Assembly (NCBI GenBank): GCA_963775835.1
Contig: CAVZKV010000026.1
Coordinates: 124,001 to 188,000 of the forward strand
Source of the DNA: AWTP1-13 sp963775835
Lineage (GTDB): Bacteria > Pseudomonadota > Alphaproteobacteria > Rhizobiales > Hyphomicrobiaceae
Reading direction: 5' to 3'
Length of the DNA: 64,000 nt
The first letter of the stretch is position 1; every line of letters begins with the position of its first letter. Below the pieces are notes generated by a model, which worked only from the letters and a program-made list of their open reading frames with translations, was not told where the DNA came from and did not search any database. Positions 34,469-43,356 of this stretch are shown here, one piece after another. Made by a program: the position numbers and the translations under genes.

Positions 34469-35578
34469 TTACTGTTTGGCGCCCGCGCGCCGGGAGAAGG
34501 TCGGGGCGGCCTGCACGCCGTCCTTCATGGCGTCGATGACGATGCGTCGACTGTCGCCATGCCGCTCCACCCGCAAGGCCGAAAACGGGACGGCAATCTC
34601 CTTGTCGCCGATGCCGAGAAAGCGACCGACGTTGATAATGGCGGCGGCAGCTTTGCCGTCTGGCCCGATCATGAGATCCCGGATCGTGCCGAGGTTTTCA
34701 CCGGCGCCGTTATAGACGTCCTGGTTGGTATACTCGTTGGGCGAGGCGCCGATCGAGGTCCAGTCCTCGCGCGCCGCCGTGAGGAAGGTCACTTTCGCCG
34801 GGGCGTCGGCGACAGGCCTAGGCGGCGCCGGCACGCTGGTCGTTTGTGAGGTCGGCACGGCATCGACCGTGCGCTCTTCGCGGGGGAACAGGAACCAGAG
34901 CAGGCCACCGAGGACGAGCAGGGGTAGGATCCAGTAGGCCCAGCTCGCCCCTCGCGTCGCCGGCGTGTCCTCGGCCGCCCGCACGGGTGCCGAACGGGGT
35001 GCGTCATAACTCGACCGCGATGACGACGCCGTGCCGGCGCCCGGATGGAAACCGCTCTGCTCCAAGAGCCGACCGAGGCCGGCGGGCATAGCGGAGGCAA
35101 TCTCATCCTTTTGTCCCGTCAACAGGCGTGCCAGGCCATTGGCGTCCATGCCCTGGGCGCGCTGTTCACGGCCAAGGACGCCCATGATGATCGGGGTTAG
35201 CAGGCCCATCAGCATGCGCATGGGGCCTTCGCCGATGCCCAAGAACTTGCCAACCGTGGCCGCCAGCAGGCCGGACATGCCGCCGCCGAGCAACGACGAC
35301 AGGAGACCGGAGCCTTTGTCCGCCATCTGCTGAGCCCCGGTGAGGCTGTTGACAAGACTGCCGAGCAGATCGGTCGGTTGCTCCGCCACGGCATTTGCCA
35401 GTTGTCGTGAACCGCCGGGGCGGGCGGCGACGTCAGCCAATCCGCTCAGTATTGCCGGCACGGCAGCAGCGGTTGCCTTGTGAGCTATCGAACGGTCGAG
35501 CCCAGTGGCGGAAGCCATTTTGCCAATGAGCTCCGGCGTCAAGAAACGCGAAATCGTCGATACAATGTTGTCGGTCAT
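34469..35578 (-). CDS. DUF937 and PRC-barrel domain membrane protein
   Basis: A 369-residue protein with three parts. Residues 1-170 match DUF937 (FLTPELIGKMASATGLD, VPAILSGLADVAARPGG, MLMGLLTPIIMGVLG). One membrane span follows near residue 215 (WILPLLVLGGLLWFLF). The C-terminus is a PRC-barrel (NQDVYNGAGENLGTIRDLMI, KEIAVPFSALRV). The ATG at 35578 follows GAAGGGA; an in-frame start 15 codons upstream is weaker. PRC-barrel proteins are often stress or membrane associated; the combination's function is unknown. Confidence 0.8.
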   Translation of the reverse strand: MTDNIVSTISRFLTPELIGKMASATGLDRSIAHKATAAAVPAILSGLADVAARPGGSRQLANAVAEQPTDLLGSLVNSLTGAQQMADKGSGLLSSLLGGGMSGLLAATVGKFLGIGEGPMRMLMGLLTPIIMGVLGREQRAQGMDANGLARLLTGQKDEIASAMPAGLGRLLEQSGFHPGAGTASSSRSSYDAPRSAPVRAAEDTPATRGASWAYWILPLLVLGGLLWFLFPREERTVDAVPTSQTTSVPAPPRPVADAPAKVTFLTAAREDWTSIGASPNEYTNQDVYNGAGENLGTIRDLMIGPDGKAAAAIINVGRFLGIGDKEIAVPFSALRVERHGDSRRIVIDAMKDGVQAAPTFSRRAGAKQ

Positions 35579-35901
35579 GGCTGCATTCCCTTCTCGAATT
35601 GAGGCAGGCCGCTTGTCCTGCAATCGCTCGCACGTCGCTTTCCTGGGTTGTTGTCGCCTGCAAAAAAGGGGAGACGCGGCCTTCGCCCGCGCGCCGGCTG
35701 CGCAAATCTCAGTCTGCGTCCAGATGGACGTGAACGCACTCAGGCATTCTCCGCAGACCGGGGGCAGATTGACCTGAGTAATTTGGCGGGCTTAGCCCGC
35801 GGCAAATGCGCGGGCGGCGGCGCGGCCGCGACGGCCCGCGAGCGAGCGTGCGGCGCGTTGGGCCGCCGCCGCTTTGTGCGCGCTGACGAGAGGTCGGCGT
35901 G
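35579..35901. other. Intergenic region with a small hairpin
   Basis: About 320 bases between two minus-strand genes. It holds the promoter of the DUF937/PRC gene and the end region upstream of it. CGGGCTTAGCCCG near 35787 is a compact inverted repeat, followed by a very GC-rich stretch. No coding frame is convincing. Confidence 0.4.
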
Positions 35902-36723
35902 CTACTTGGCGATCGAGCCGGTCGGCGACGCCGCCGTGGCAAGCGTACCGCAGGCAGCAGAACTCATGGGCGGGCGACCAAGAAGCTCGGCAAGCGCCTC
36001 TCCGTTTCGCCGTTCGCAGATGTGCGCGAGGTATGTCTCACCGCCGAAACCACGAATGGCCAACGAGCCAACCAGTGCAGACTCTGCTTGCTGCCACAGC
36101 GTCTCAATTACCGTTTTGATTTCGGGACGCCGCAGGCCCTCCCAGGTCGGAGCCTTGCGCTCGCGCGCGACCTCGACGTAGTGCATCAGGAAACTCATGA
36201 GCGCCGCGAGGCCCGCGCGGTGGTCGACTTGGCCGTCGCGCTTGTGCAAGTCGACGAGCTTGGTGGCGGATGTGAGATCGTGGCTGTAAGCGTTTAGTTC
36301 GTCGAGCAGATAGAGCAGGTCGTCGGCCGAGGAGGCGGCGCCGCGGCGAAGGTATGTTTGCACATAGCTGTCGGCGGCCTTGAACTTGCCCGCAATCTCG
36401 CGTGGCGGATAAAAGCGCGATACCAGGTGCTGGCGCTGCACCGAACCGCCCGCGATCAGGGGATAGGCATCGAGCTGCTCGGTAAGAATGTGCACCGACT
36501 CGTGTACGGCCGTGGACAGGCCAAGCTGAACATCGTCGCACGTCAGGAAAGCCAAGAATTGCTTCTTGTCACGCATGGCAAGGTAGATGGCATGTCCCCG
36601 CGGTGACAGACGCTCAAGATCGCGAATGGCTTGCGGCTGACAATCAGTCCGAGCCGCGGCAAAAGCTGGCGCTGAGACAACGCTCAACAGGGCCACGACG
36701 GTGGCCATGAGAACTCCACGCAT
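35902..36723 (-). CDS. Exported protein of unknown function with an HExxH motif
   Basis: A 273-residue exported protein. The signal peptide is MRGVLMATVVALLSVVSAPA with cleavage after AFA; the ATG at 36723 follows a GGGGG site. The mature part contains STAVHESVHILTEQL, an HExxH motif typical of zinc peptidases, and 60-70 residues later LLDELNAYSHDL, whose Glu could be a third ligand as in gluzincins. Paired cysteines occur at TDCQ and LTCDD and near the end (HICERR, AACGT). I do not recognise the family; metallopeptidase activity is an inference. Confidence 0.6.
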   Translation of the reverse strand: MRGVLMATVVALLSVVSAPAFAAARTDCQPQAIRDLERLSPRGHAIYLAMRDKKQFLAFLTCDDVQLGLSTAVHESVHILTEQLDAYPLIAGGSVQRQHLVSRFYPPREIAGKFKAADSYVQTYLRRGAASSADDLLYLLDELNAYSHDLTSATKLVDLHKRDGQVDHRAGLAALMSFLMHYVEVARERKAPTWEGLRRPEIKTVIETLWQQAESALVGSLAIRGFGGETYLAHICERRNGEALAELLGRPPMSSAACGTLATAASPTGSIAK

Positions 36724-36970
36724 TTGGATTTTCCCCCTTGTGCTGTGTCGCTCTGGCGACCGGCGCAAGAGGGCCGCGCAATTTGGCGCGAGAGGGGCAA
36801 GAGCAAGGCCACAATGCAGCAGTGCGGCACGCTGGCTACGGCTTTTTGCTCAAGAAGTCAGGGTGTTCCGTGTTCTTGCTCAGGTCATCGTCTGATTGCT
36901 GACTGTCGCCCCCTCCGAAATAGTCGGCACGGGAGCGGACGGAAATGAAATCCTATTCGGAGATTTAGCC

Positions 36971-37390
36971 ATGACGAGATCCGTGAAGGGATTGTGCGGC
37001 GCCGCGGGCTTGCTAGCAGCGATGTCCCTAGGCTTCGCCGCCTCGGCGCCAGCTCAAGCTGAGCGGTCGAATTGCGCCGAATGCAACCGGCCCGCGACCA
37101 AGGTCAACACCAGCTACAGGTACAAGACCGTTCAGCGGGTAAAGAACGTTACTCAATACAAAGACGTGAACAGGACGAAGTACCAAAAGCACGTCAATCG
37201 TGTTGTCAATGTTACGCGCATCCAGCCGGTCACGCGCGTAAGCGTCGTCACCCGGGTGCACAACCGCATGGTCGTGTTGCACCAGACGCAGCACGTTGCC
37301 CAAACCGCGACCTTGCCGACGCGAACGGTGACAACGGGCAAGACCATCCAGGTCAATCATCCAACCGAACATCGAAACTGCAACTGCTAG
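36971..37390 (+). CDS. Small secreted Val/Thr/Arg-rich repeat protein
   Basis: A 139-residue secreted protein. ATG at 36971 follows GGAG; the signal peptide ends near APAQAERS. After CAECNRP comes an 80-residue stretch with a quasi-repeat of two to three residue steps (YKTVQRVKNVTQYKDVNRT, VNRVVNVTRIQPVTRVSVVT), almost free of acidic residues. The end is HRNCNC. The alternating polar/Val pattern suggests long beta strands. I do not recognise a family. Its basic nature could suit binding to the envelope or to nucleic acid. Confidence 0.6.
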   Translation: MTRSVKGLCGAAGLLAAMSLGFAASAPAQAERSNCAECNRPATKVNTSYRYKTVQRVKNVTQYKDVNRTKYQKHVNRVVNVTRIQPVTRVSVVTRVHNRMVVLHQTQHVAQTATLPTRTVTTGKTIQVNHPTEHRNCNC

Positions 37391-37524
37391 CTTGTGGTCG
37401 CTGACGCAGTCGCACAGCTAAGTGCGTTCGTTCGGCGGGCTCGGCGGGTGCTCTTGAGCCACTGCCGGCCACCAGCCAAGGCGCGCTCCATCGGGCGCGC
37501 CTGCCGCCGACAAGGAGTAGCGAG

Positions 37525-38025
37525 ATGGCAACCAAGACGAGCTTTACCCGCGAGGAATGGAACCGCATTTTGGAGAGCGTCATGCTCTCTGGGATGGCGG
37601 TGACCGCTGCCGATCCGAGCGGCCTATTCGGCGTTCTCAAGGAATCCATGGCAACGGGGAGAACGTTGCTCGCCGCCAAGGCAGATCCGAGCTCCAACGA
37701 ACTGATCAAGGCGGTCGTGAGCGATTTCGAAAGTGGCGAGGGTCGGCAGGCAGCCCGCACGCAAGTGCAATCGCGTCTTAAGGGCGTTGCAGCTGGAGAG
37801 ATGAAGAACCAATCGATCGCCGCACTACGCGAGATATCGCAGCTGCTCGACAGCAAGGCGCCGAGCGATGCAGCGGGCTTCAAGACTTGGCTGCATCACA
37901 TTGCCGAAAATGCCGCCGAGGCCTCGGCGGAAGGCGGCTTCATGGGGTTTGGCGGCACGCAGGTGAGCGAGGCCGAAAAAGCGACGCTGGCCGAGCTCTC
38001 AAAGGCTCTGGGTCTTCCCAGTTAG
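37525..38025 (+). CDS. Conserved hypothetical cytoplasmic protein
   Basis: A 166-residue helical protein. ATG at 37525 has AAGGAG upstream. It begins TKTSFTREEWNRILESVMLS and ADPSGLFGVLKESMATG, a layout I have seen in short conserved hypothetical proteins of Alphaproteobacteria (FTxEEW near the N-terminus). No signal peptide or known domain is visible. A 7-bp-arm hairpin (GGCGCGC/GCGCGCC, 37480-37501) lies just before the start. Confidence 0.65.
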   Translation: MATKTSFTREEWNRILESVMLSGMAVTAADPSGLFGVLKESMATGRTLLAAKADPSSNELIKAVVSDFESGEGRQAARTQVQSRLKGVAAGEMKNQSIAALREISQLLDSKAPSDAAGFKTWLHHIAENAAEASAEGGFMGFGGTQVSEAEKATLAELSKALGLPS

Positions 38026-38155
38026 CCGCACGGATTTTTTTCTCGCGCCAAGCGGTGCCCGGGAGGCGGGCCTGGGGGTGCGCCCCGGCCTGGGAAACAC
38101 ACTGGTCCAAACACACCTGACCCAAGACGCGCTGTTCTGACACGGTGACCTGAAA

Positions 38156-38171
38156 GGCCGCGGCAGCGGCC
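38156..38171. terminator. Hairpin between convergent genes
   Basis: GGCCGC-ggca-GCGGCC is a perfect 6-bp-arm hairpin just before the end of the DUF2865 gene. A second imperfect GC-rich stem lies at about 38070-38095. Either could stop transcription from both sides. Confidence 0.35.
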
Positions 38172-38189
38172 GGGAGGGTGAGCGTTCAT

Positions 38190-38870
38190 TCATCGCCGGC
38201 GCAGGCTGGACTTGAAGTCCTGCGCATAGCCCGCGTGGCGGGCTTGCGCCTCCGCTTCCCAGGGATGGGCGCGGCACTTGCAGCTCTCAAGATAGGACGT
38301 GCGATAGACGAAAGCGGTTTTCAGGTCGGCATAATACCGGCCATTTTCGTCTCTCATGTCTTCGAGCGGGGCTTCCGTATCTTTCGAGACGTATAGCCTT
38401 GCCGGCGAACCGCAACTTTGCTCGCACTTGCGCCGATCCTGCGCAAGGGAGGCGCGCGGGGTCGCAAAGCCCACGGGCCAAAAATAGCCGTCGCACAGGC
38501 GCACGCAGACCGTTCGATAGCTGCCGCCGTCGCGGCTGCCGAAGTGCCTCGACCGTCCCTCCTCTCTGCGAGGCGTTTCGGACCTCGCCGAGCTGGGGGC
38601 GCGGCGCGAGCCAGCGTCTGGGCGCGATTGAGGCGATCGCATTTGCTGCCAAAAGTCCTCCGAGCGCAGACGGTCCCCCCAGTCCCCGTTGGCGATCCGC
38701 TGCTCTGGCGGCGTTGGGTTTGTACGCAAGGCGCGCGATGCCTCCGGCGTATCCGGCACGGCACGGTCGGCTGCAAGCTCGCCGCGGTTGTCGAGCCGCA
38801 ACGAAATTGCGGCACCGCTAAAGCCGAGGAGCAAAAGTGCCAAGCAAAACGCCGAGCGCGCAAATCGCAT
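38190..38870 (-). CDS. DUF2865 exported protein
   Basis: A 226-residue exported protein. The N-terminus at ATG 38870 is a signal peptide (FARSAFCLALLLLGFSGA). The C-terminal half matches DUF2865: YRTVCVRLCDGYFWPVGFAT, then RRKCEQSCGSPARLYVSK, LKTAFVYRTSYLESCKCR, with the conserved cysteines that probably form disulphides. The middle is Arg/Ser-rich and disordered. The family is common in Hyphomicrobiales; its function is unknown. Confidence 0.82.
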   Translation of the reverse strand: MRFARSAFCLALLLLGFSGAAISLRLDNRGELAADRAVPDTPEASRALRTNPTPPEQRIANGDWGDRLRSEDFWQQMRSPQSRPDAGSRRAPSSARSETPRREEGRSRHFGSRDGGSYRTVCVRLCDGYFWPVGFATPRASLAQDRRKCEQSCGSPARLYVSKDTEAPLEDMRDENGRYYADLKTAFVYRTSYLESCKCRAHPWEAEAQARHAGYAQDFKSSLRRR

Positions 38871-39123
38871 GTGCGAGCAAAAGGTTCCCAGGAGACAGTC
38901 GTGCTTGAAGGTATTGGCGTGAGCCCAGCACAATCCTGGAAAGCGTCAGGCTCGGCGGCAATGCGCGGATATCCTGCAATTCGCGCAGAAAACACCCGAA
39001 CCTCGCGACGGCAAATCCCGAAGGCTCGCTGTGGCCGACCCTTAGAGGCACCTTGTGTGGTATCGCCCGGTCGCCGCCGCGGCGGCGGCTAGCCCCGCGG
39101 CCGGCGGCAACGCGCGCCCCGGT

Positions 39124-39438
39124 TCAGGCATGTCGCTCGCCCCAGGCATAGAGCGCCTTGAGCACCGGTGCGAGATCCTGTCCCTTTCGTGTGAGGAAGT
39201 ACTCATAGCGCGGTGGATGGCGCTCGTAGAGCCGCGTTGCGATCACGCCGTGCGCCTCCAAGGCTTTGAGACGTGCCGACAGCGTATTGGGAGCCGCGCC
39301 CGCCAATCCCGCCTCGATCTCATGAAATCGCAACGGCCCCTTGCGTTTGAGATCGCGCAGGATCAAGAGGGACCAGCGTTCGCCAACAACATCGAGGGCG
39401 CGCGCGAGCGGACAAATCTGGCCGTAGCCTTGAGCCAT
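39124..39438 (-). CDS. HxlR-family transcriptional regulator
   Basis: A 104-residue winged-helix protein of the HxlR family: CPLARALDVVGERWSLLILRDL near the start, then GPLRFHEIEAGLAGAAPNTL and the wing YERHPPRYEYFLTRKGQDL. Cys9 is the position often used for thiol sensing in this family. It is divergent from a MATE exporter with a palindromic operator between them, so it probably represses the exporter and itself. Confidence 0.92.
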   Translation of the reverse strand: MAQGYGQICPLARALDVVGERWSLLILRDLKRKGPLRFHEIEAGLAGAAPNTLSARLKALEAHGVIATRLYERHPPRYEYFLTRKGQDLAPVLKALYAWGERHA

Positions 39439-39470
39439 GCGCGCAGTGTACTCCTCTCATTCCTGCCGAG

Positions 39471-39511
39471 CAAGTCGCTATTGATTGACAAGTGACTTGC
39501 CTATCTATAAC
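39471..39511 (+). promoter_or_regulatory. HxlR operator overlapping the MATE promoter
   Basis: CAAGTC (39471-39476) faces GACTTG (39494-39499), and CAAGT-g-ACTTG (39489-39499) is itself a perfect palindrome. A promoter, TTGACA (39485-39490) and TATAAC (39506-39511) with 15 bases between, is covered by the same bases. Repressor binding would therefore block the polymerase. HxlR proteins are known to bind such ACTT/AAGT inverted repeats. Confidence 0.65.
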
Positions 39512-39568
39512 CACGGCGGCGATCGAGGCAAGACCCGGTTGCCTGACCTGTCAGCGGGAGTGGTTTTG

Positions 39569-40969
39569 TTGACCGACGCAGCATCGACGATGGCATCGGC
39601 TCCCTCGCCGCCGCGCCGCGGCGCCGGCAACGCGCTTCTGCAAGCGCCCTTGCTGCCGACCCTGCTGCGGATGGCGTTGCCAAATCTTGCCGCGCTGCTC
39701 GTTGCCGCCGCCGTGGCGATCGCCGAAACATCTTACGTCGGCGTTCTTGGCACGGCGCCGCTAGCCGCCATCGCTCTGGTTTTTCCGGTAATCATGCTGA
39801 TGCAGATGCTTTCGTCGGGCGCCATGGGCGGAGGCGTCTCCTCGGCGATCAGCCGAGCGCTGGGTGCCGGCGACGACGCGCGCGCCACGGCCTTGGCGAT
39901 GCATGCATTGGCAATAGGTGCGGGCGCGGGCCTTTTCTTTTCGCTCTTGTTTGGCCTTTGCGGCCGGCAATTGTTTACCACCCTGGGCGGACGGGGCGCC
40001 GTACTCGATCAGGCCATGGCCTACGCCAATGTCGCCTTGTCGGCGGCGGTCTTGGTTTGGTTGCTCAACACGCTGGCCTCCATCGTCCGCGGCACCGGCA
40101 ACATGCAGATCCCCTCGTTGACGCTGCTTGGCGTCTCGGCCCTGCAAATCGGCTTCGGCGGCGCCCTCGGCCTCGGCGTCGGTCCCATTCCGCGCTTGGG
40201 TCTACCCGGCGTGGCTTCGGGGTTGGTGATTAGCTGTGCGACGGGGACGCTGTTCCTCATCTGGTACCTGTGGTCGGGCCGCGGCCGATTGCGGTTGCGC
40301 TTGGCCGGTGTGCCTTTTCGCCGGGAGATGTTCGCCGATATCCTGAGGGTCGGCGCCGTTGCCGCTTTCTCTCCCCTTCAGTCCGTCTTGACGGTCTTGA
40401 TCCTAACCCGGGCGATTGCGAGCTTCGGCACCGAAGCTTTGGCCGGTTATGGCATCGGTGCGCGCCTCGAATTCCTGCTGGTTCCGATCGCGTTCGCGGT
40501 CGGAGTTGCTTGCGTGCCCATGGTCGGCATGGCCGTGGGCGCCGGTAGAATCGCGCGGGCGCGGCAGGTGGCCTGGACCGGCGCGGTGGTATCGGCGCTT
40601 GCCCTCGGGGTAATCGGTTCGCTGGTGGCGACCCTGCCGCACCTCTGGTCCGGTCTCTTCAGCGCCGAGGAGTCCGTTACGGCCGCCGCAAACCTCTATC
40701 TACGCTGCGCCGGTCCGACCTTTCCCCTCTTCGGTCTGGGGCTTTGCCTGTATTTCGCCTCGCAGGGCGCGGGCAAGGTGCTTGGCCCGGTGTTGGCCTC
40801 CAGCCTGCGGCTCGGCATCATCGCCATCGGCACGGTCGTGCTGGCTTGGAGCCATGCCCCGCTGTGGACCCTGTTCGCGCTGGTCGGGGGATCGCTCGTC
40901 GCTTATGGCGCAGCAACGGCAGTGGCGGTCTATGCGACGACCTGGGGCGCGCCGCAGCGCGCGCCATAA
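39569..40969 (+). CDS. MATE-family efflux transporter
   Basis: A multidrug/toxin exporter of about 466 residues with twelve membrane helices: LPTLLRMALPNLAALLVAAA, then VGVLGTAPLAAIALVFPVIM and ISRALGAGDD, and in the second half GVACVPMVGMAVGAGRIARA, which is the mirrored motif. The TTG at 39569 has GGGAG at eight bases, so I prefer it to the ATG at 39590; the earlier TTG at 39485 is the promoter -35 box. Control by the divergent HxlR protein is likely. Confidence 0.9.
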   Translation: MTDAASTMASAPSPPRRGAGNALLQAPLLPTLLRMALPNLAALLVAAAVAIAETSYVGVLGTAPLAAIALVFPVIMLMQMLSSGAMGGGVSSAISRALGAGDDARATALAMHALAIGAGAGLFFSLLFGLCGRQLFTTLGGRGAVLDQAMAYANVALSAAVLVWLLNTLASIVRGTGNMQIPSLTLLGVSALQIGFGGALGLGVGPIPRLGLPGVASGLVISCATGTLFLIWYLWSGRGRLRLRLAGVPFRREMFADILRVGAVAAFSPLQSVLTVLILTRAIASFGTEALAGYGIGARLEFLLVPIAFAVGVACVPMVGMAVGAGRIARARQVAWTGAVVSALALGVIGSLVATLPHLWSGLFSAEESVTAAANLYLRCAGPTFPLFGLGLCLYFASQGAGKVLGPVLASSLRLGIIAIGTVVLAWSHAPLWTLFALVGGSLVAYGAATAVAVYATTWGAPQRAP

Positions 40970-40978
40970 GACAAGCGC

Positions 40979-41911
40979 TCAGTAGAACAGGCTGGAGACG
41001 CTTTCTTCGCGCGCCGTTCGTGCGATCGCCTCTGCCAGCAGCGGGGCCATGGGAAGCACACGTATATTGCCGGCCGCCTTGACCGCCTCGGTTGGTTGGA
41101 TCGTGTCGGTAATGACAAAGGTCTTGAGGCGCGAGCCCGTGATCTTGGCGACCGCCCCGCCCGACAGCACCCCATGGGTGACATAGGCCAACACTTCGGT
41201 CGCCCCCTCCTCGAGCAGGGCGTTGGCGGCGTTGACCAGCGTGCCGCCCGAATCGACAATGTCGTCGATTAGAATGCAGCGCTTGCCCCTTACCTCGCCA
41301 ATGACGTTCATGACTTCCAATTCGCCGGCCCGCTCGCGGCGCTTGTCGCAAATGGCGATCGGAACGTTGATGCGCTTGGCAAGGCCGCGCGCACGCACCA
41401 CGCCGCCGACGTCGGGCGACACCACCACCAGGTTCGACGTGCCGTAACGTTCCTGGATGTCGCGCACCATGACGGGAGCGGCAAACAGATTGTCGGTCGG
41501 AATGTCAAAGAACCCCTGCACCTGGCCGGCATGCAGATCGACCGTCATCACGCGATCCACACCGGCCCGCTCGACCAGATTGGCGACGAGCTTCGCCGAG
41601 ATCGGCGTTCGAGGGCCCGGTTTTCGGTCCTGTCGGGCGTAGCCGAAATACGGCATAACCGCGGTAATGCGCTGCGCGGATGCGCGCTTGAGGGCATCCA
41701 CGAGGATCAACAATTCCATCAGGTTGTCGTTGGCGGGGAACGAGGTCGACTGCAGGATGTAGACGTCCTGCCCGCGCACGTTCTCTTGCACCTCGACGAA
41801 GACTTCCATGTCGGCAAAGCGGCGCACGACCGTGCGACAGAGCGAGAGCTTCAACGCTCCGGCAATGGCCTCCGCAAGGGGGCGATTGCTGTTGCCGGCC
41901 ACCAATTTCAT
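40979..41911 (-). CDS. prs: Ribose-phosphate pyrophosphokinase
   Basis: A 310-residue PRPP synthase that feeds nucleotide, histidine and tryptophan synthesis. Diagnostic stretches are MKLVAGNSNRPLAEAIA, MPYFGYARQDRKPGPRTPIS (ATP and Mg region), VTVDLHAGQVQGFFDIP-like VMTVDLHAGQVQGFF, and the PRPP loop CILIDDIVDSGGTL. The ATG at 41911 gives the family N-terminus; a start 23 codons further up is possible but not conserved. It ends 9 bases from the MATE gene. Confidence 0.96.
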   Translation of the reverse strand: MKLVAGNSNRPLAEAIAGALKLSLCRTVVRRFADMEVFVEVQENVRGQDVYILQSTSFPANDNLMELLILVDALKRASAQRITAVMPYFGYARQDRKPGPRTPISAKLVANLVERAGVDRVMTVDLHAGQVQGFFDIPTDNLFAAPVMVRDIQERYGTSNLVVVSPDVGGVVRARGLAKRINVPIAICDKRRERAGELEVMNVIGEVRGKRCILIDDIVDSGGTLVNAANALLEEGATEVLAYVTHGVLSGGAVAKITGSRLKTFVITDTIQPTEAVKAAGNIRVLPMAPLLAEAIARTAREESVSSLFY

Positions 41912-42080
41912 TTTCAGCGCCCCCCGGCCACGGTTCGCGTCTCGGGTATCGAAGGGCATCAACGCGCGCTCCGTTCGCACTGCCGGGGCCTTCTAGCAAG
42001 GACATCGGCCCCCTGTAAACGGGTGTGGGCGGGTGTTGGAACCCGCCCACGGGACGTTTGACGTTCAACCCATCGCCCTT

Positions 42081-43154
42081 TTAGTTAACCGCCTTTTGCG
42101 GCATGAGCTTGAGAATTCCCTGTGCGGCGGCCCCGGCGGCCTGCTCCGCCGTCTTACCCCACGAGCCGTCCAAGGATCCCTCGGGTATCTCGTTGCGTTG
42201 GGACACGGTGCCAAGCTTCTTGCCCTGCGGGTCACGCACCAGCCATTCGATGTTAATCGGTTGTTTGCCCTCCTTGGCCGGGCCCATGGTTACGGTGCCC
42301 TCCACGCGATAGGCCGACGCCGATTTGCCGGCAACGGTTATGCCCTTACCCGACAATTCGCGCTGCAGCGCGCTCGCCAGTGATGTAGCACCGTCACCGG
42401 GCGCTCCGTTCACGTTCGGCACGACGGCGGCCAATGGGCCCTCACCGCTGATGCTGCCCGTCGTGGAAGCGCTGGTGGGCGCCGCCGCAGGCGCGGCGGC
42501 GGCCACGGCTTGCTTGGCCGGCGCCGGCGCGCGCGTTTCTCCTTGCGCACCCTCGCCATTACCCTGAGCGCCGACGCCCGCAGGATGCGCGGCGGCACTG
42601 GCAACCGCCGACTGGCCTCGCGTAGCGAGCCACGACGCAAAAGAATTCGCGGCCTTGCCGGCGATGGACTGCGCAACCGTGGGCGTGAGCGCCGCCCATG
42701 GATCCTTGGAGCCACCCGCGGAGGCCATCTCTTCGCCGGTGACGCGGTTGACGCGCTTACCGGTTGGGTCGGTCACGTCCCAGATGTAGGAGACCTTGGT
42801 CCCCTGCTTGTCCTTGGCGGCGACGATATAGCCGCGCAGCGTATAGTCGACGCGCTCGTCCTTGGCGACGGCCACGGAGACGCGCTGCTTTTCTATCGCG
42901 CTGGTGAATTCCTGCTGGATCTGCTTGGCGACCGCATCGGGCGCGCCGATGATCGGCGCCACCATCACTTTCGCCAGCGTTGGCTGCGGTGCCGCGGGCG
43001 TGGCAATGGGATCTTGCGTCGCCGTCGCACTCGAGCCAAACAGGGAAGTGGCGCTTTCGCACCCTGCCAGCCCCAATCCTGCTAACATGACGAGGACGGT
43101 GAGCGTGCGCCCAATGTGCTCACGCCGCGCCGCAGCAGCGTCCATGGTTCTCAC
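42081..43154 (-). CDS. Lipoprotein of unknown function
   Basis: A 357-residue lipoprotein. GTG at 43154 has AAGGGGGG at eight bases; the signal peptide ends in the lipobox LGLAGC near residue 31. Two similar globular halves (YTLRGYIVAAKDKQGTKVSY with WDVTDPTGKRVNRV, and YRVEGTVTMGPAKEGKQPIN with WLVRDPQGKKLGTV) suggest an internal duplication around an Ala/Pro-rich linker. Each half also has a downstream DPWAAL or GSWGKTA turn. The position between pgeF and prs is common in Alphaproteobacteria. The function is unknown; it is probably outer-membrane bound. Confidence 0.75.
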   Translation of the reverse strand: MRTMDAAAARREHIGRTLTVLVMLAGLGLAGCESATSLFGSSATATQDPIATPAAPQPTLAKVMVAPIIGAPDAVAKQIQQEFTSAIEKQRVSVAVAKDERVDYTLRGYIVAAKDKQGTKVSYIWDVTDPTGKRVNRVTGEEMASAGGSKDPWAALTPTVAQSIAGKAANSFASWLATRGQSAVASAAAHPAGVGAQGNGEGAQGETRAPAPAKQAVAAAAPAAAPTSASTTGSISGEGPLAAVVPNVNGAPGDGATSLASALQRELSGKGITVAGKSASAYRVEGTVTMGPAKEGKQPINIEWLVRDPQGKKLGTVSQRNEIPEGSLDGSWGKTAEQAAGAAAQGILKLMPQKAVN

Positions 43155-43356
43155 AGCGAAGTCCCCCCTTCACCGATGATCTGCTGAACCGGCTGCCGGC
43201 GTACAAACCCTGCGGCGGATGACACGTGGCCGGTACTTAACCCCAGTGGTTTCCCTAACGGCTGTGACCGGCGGCGTCCAGAACCTAGCAGGGGAAAACC
43301 TCTCCCATCCCTTGGTCGGGGCTGATCGCCGCCCTTAAAGTTGTGGAAAACATCCG

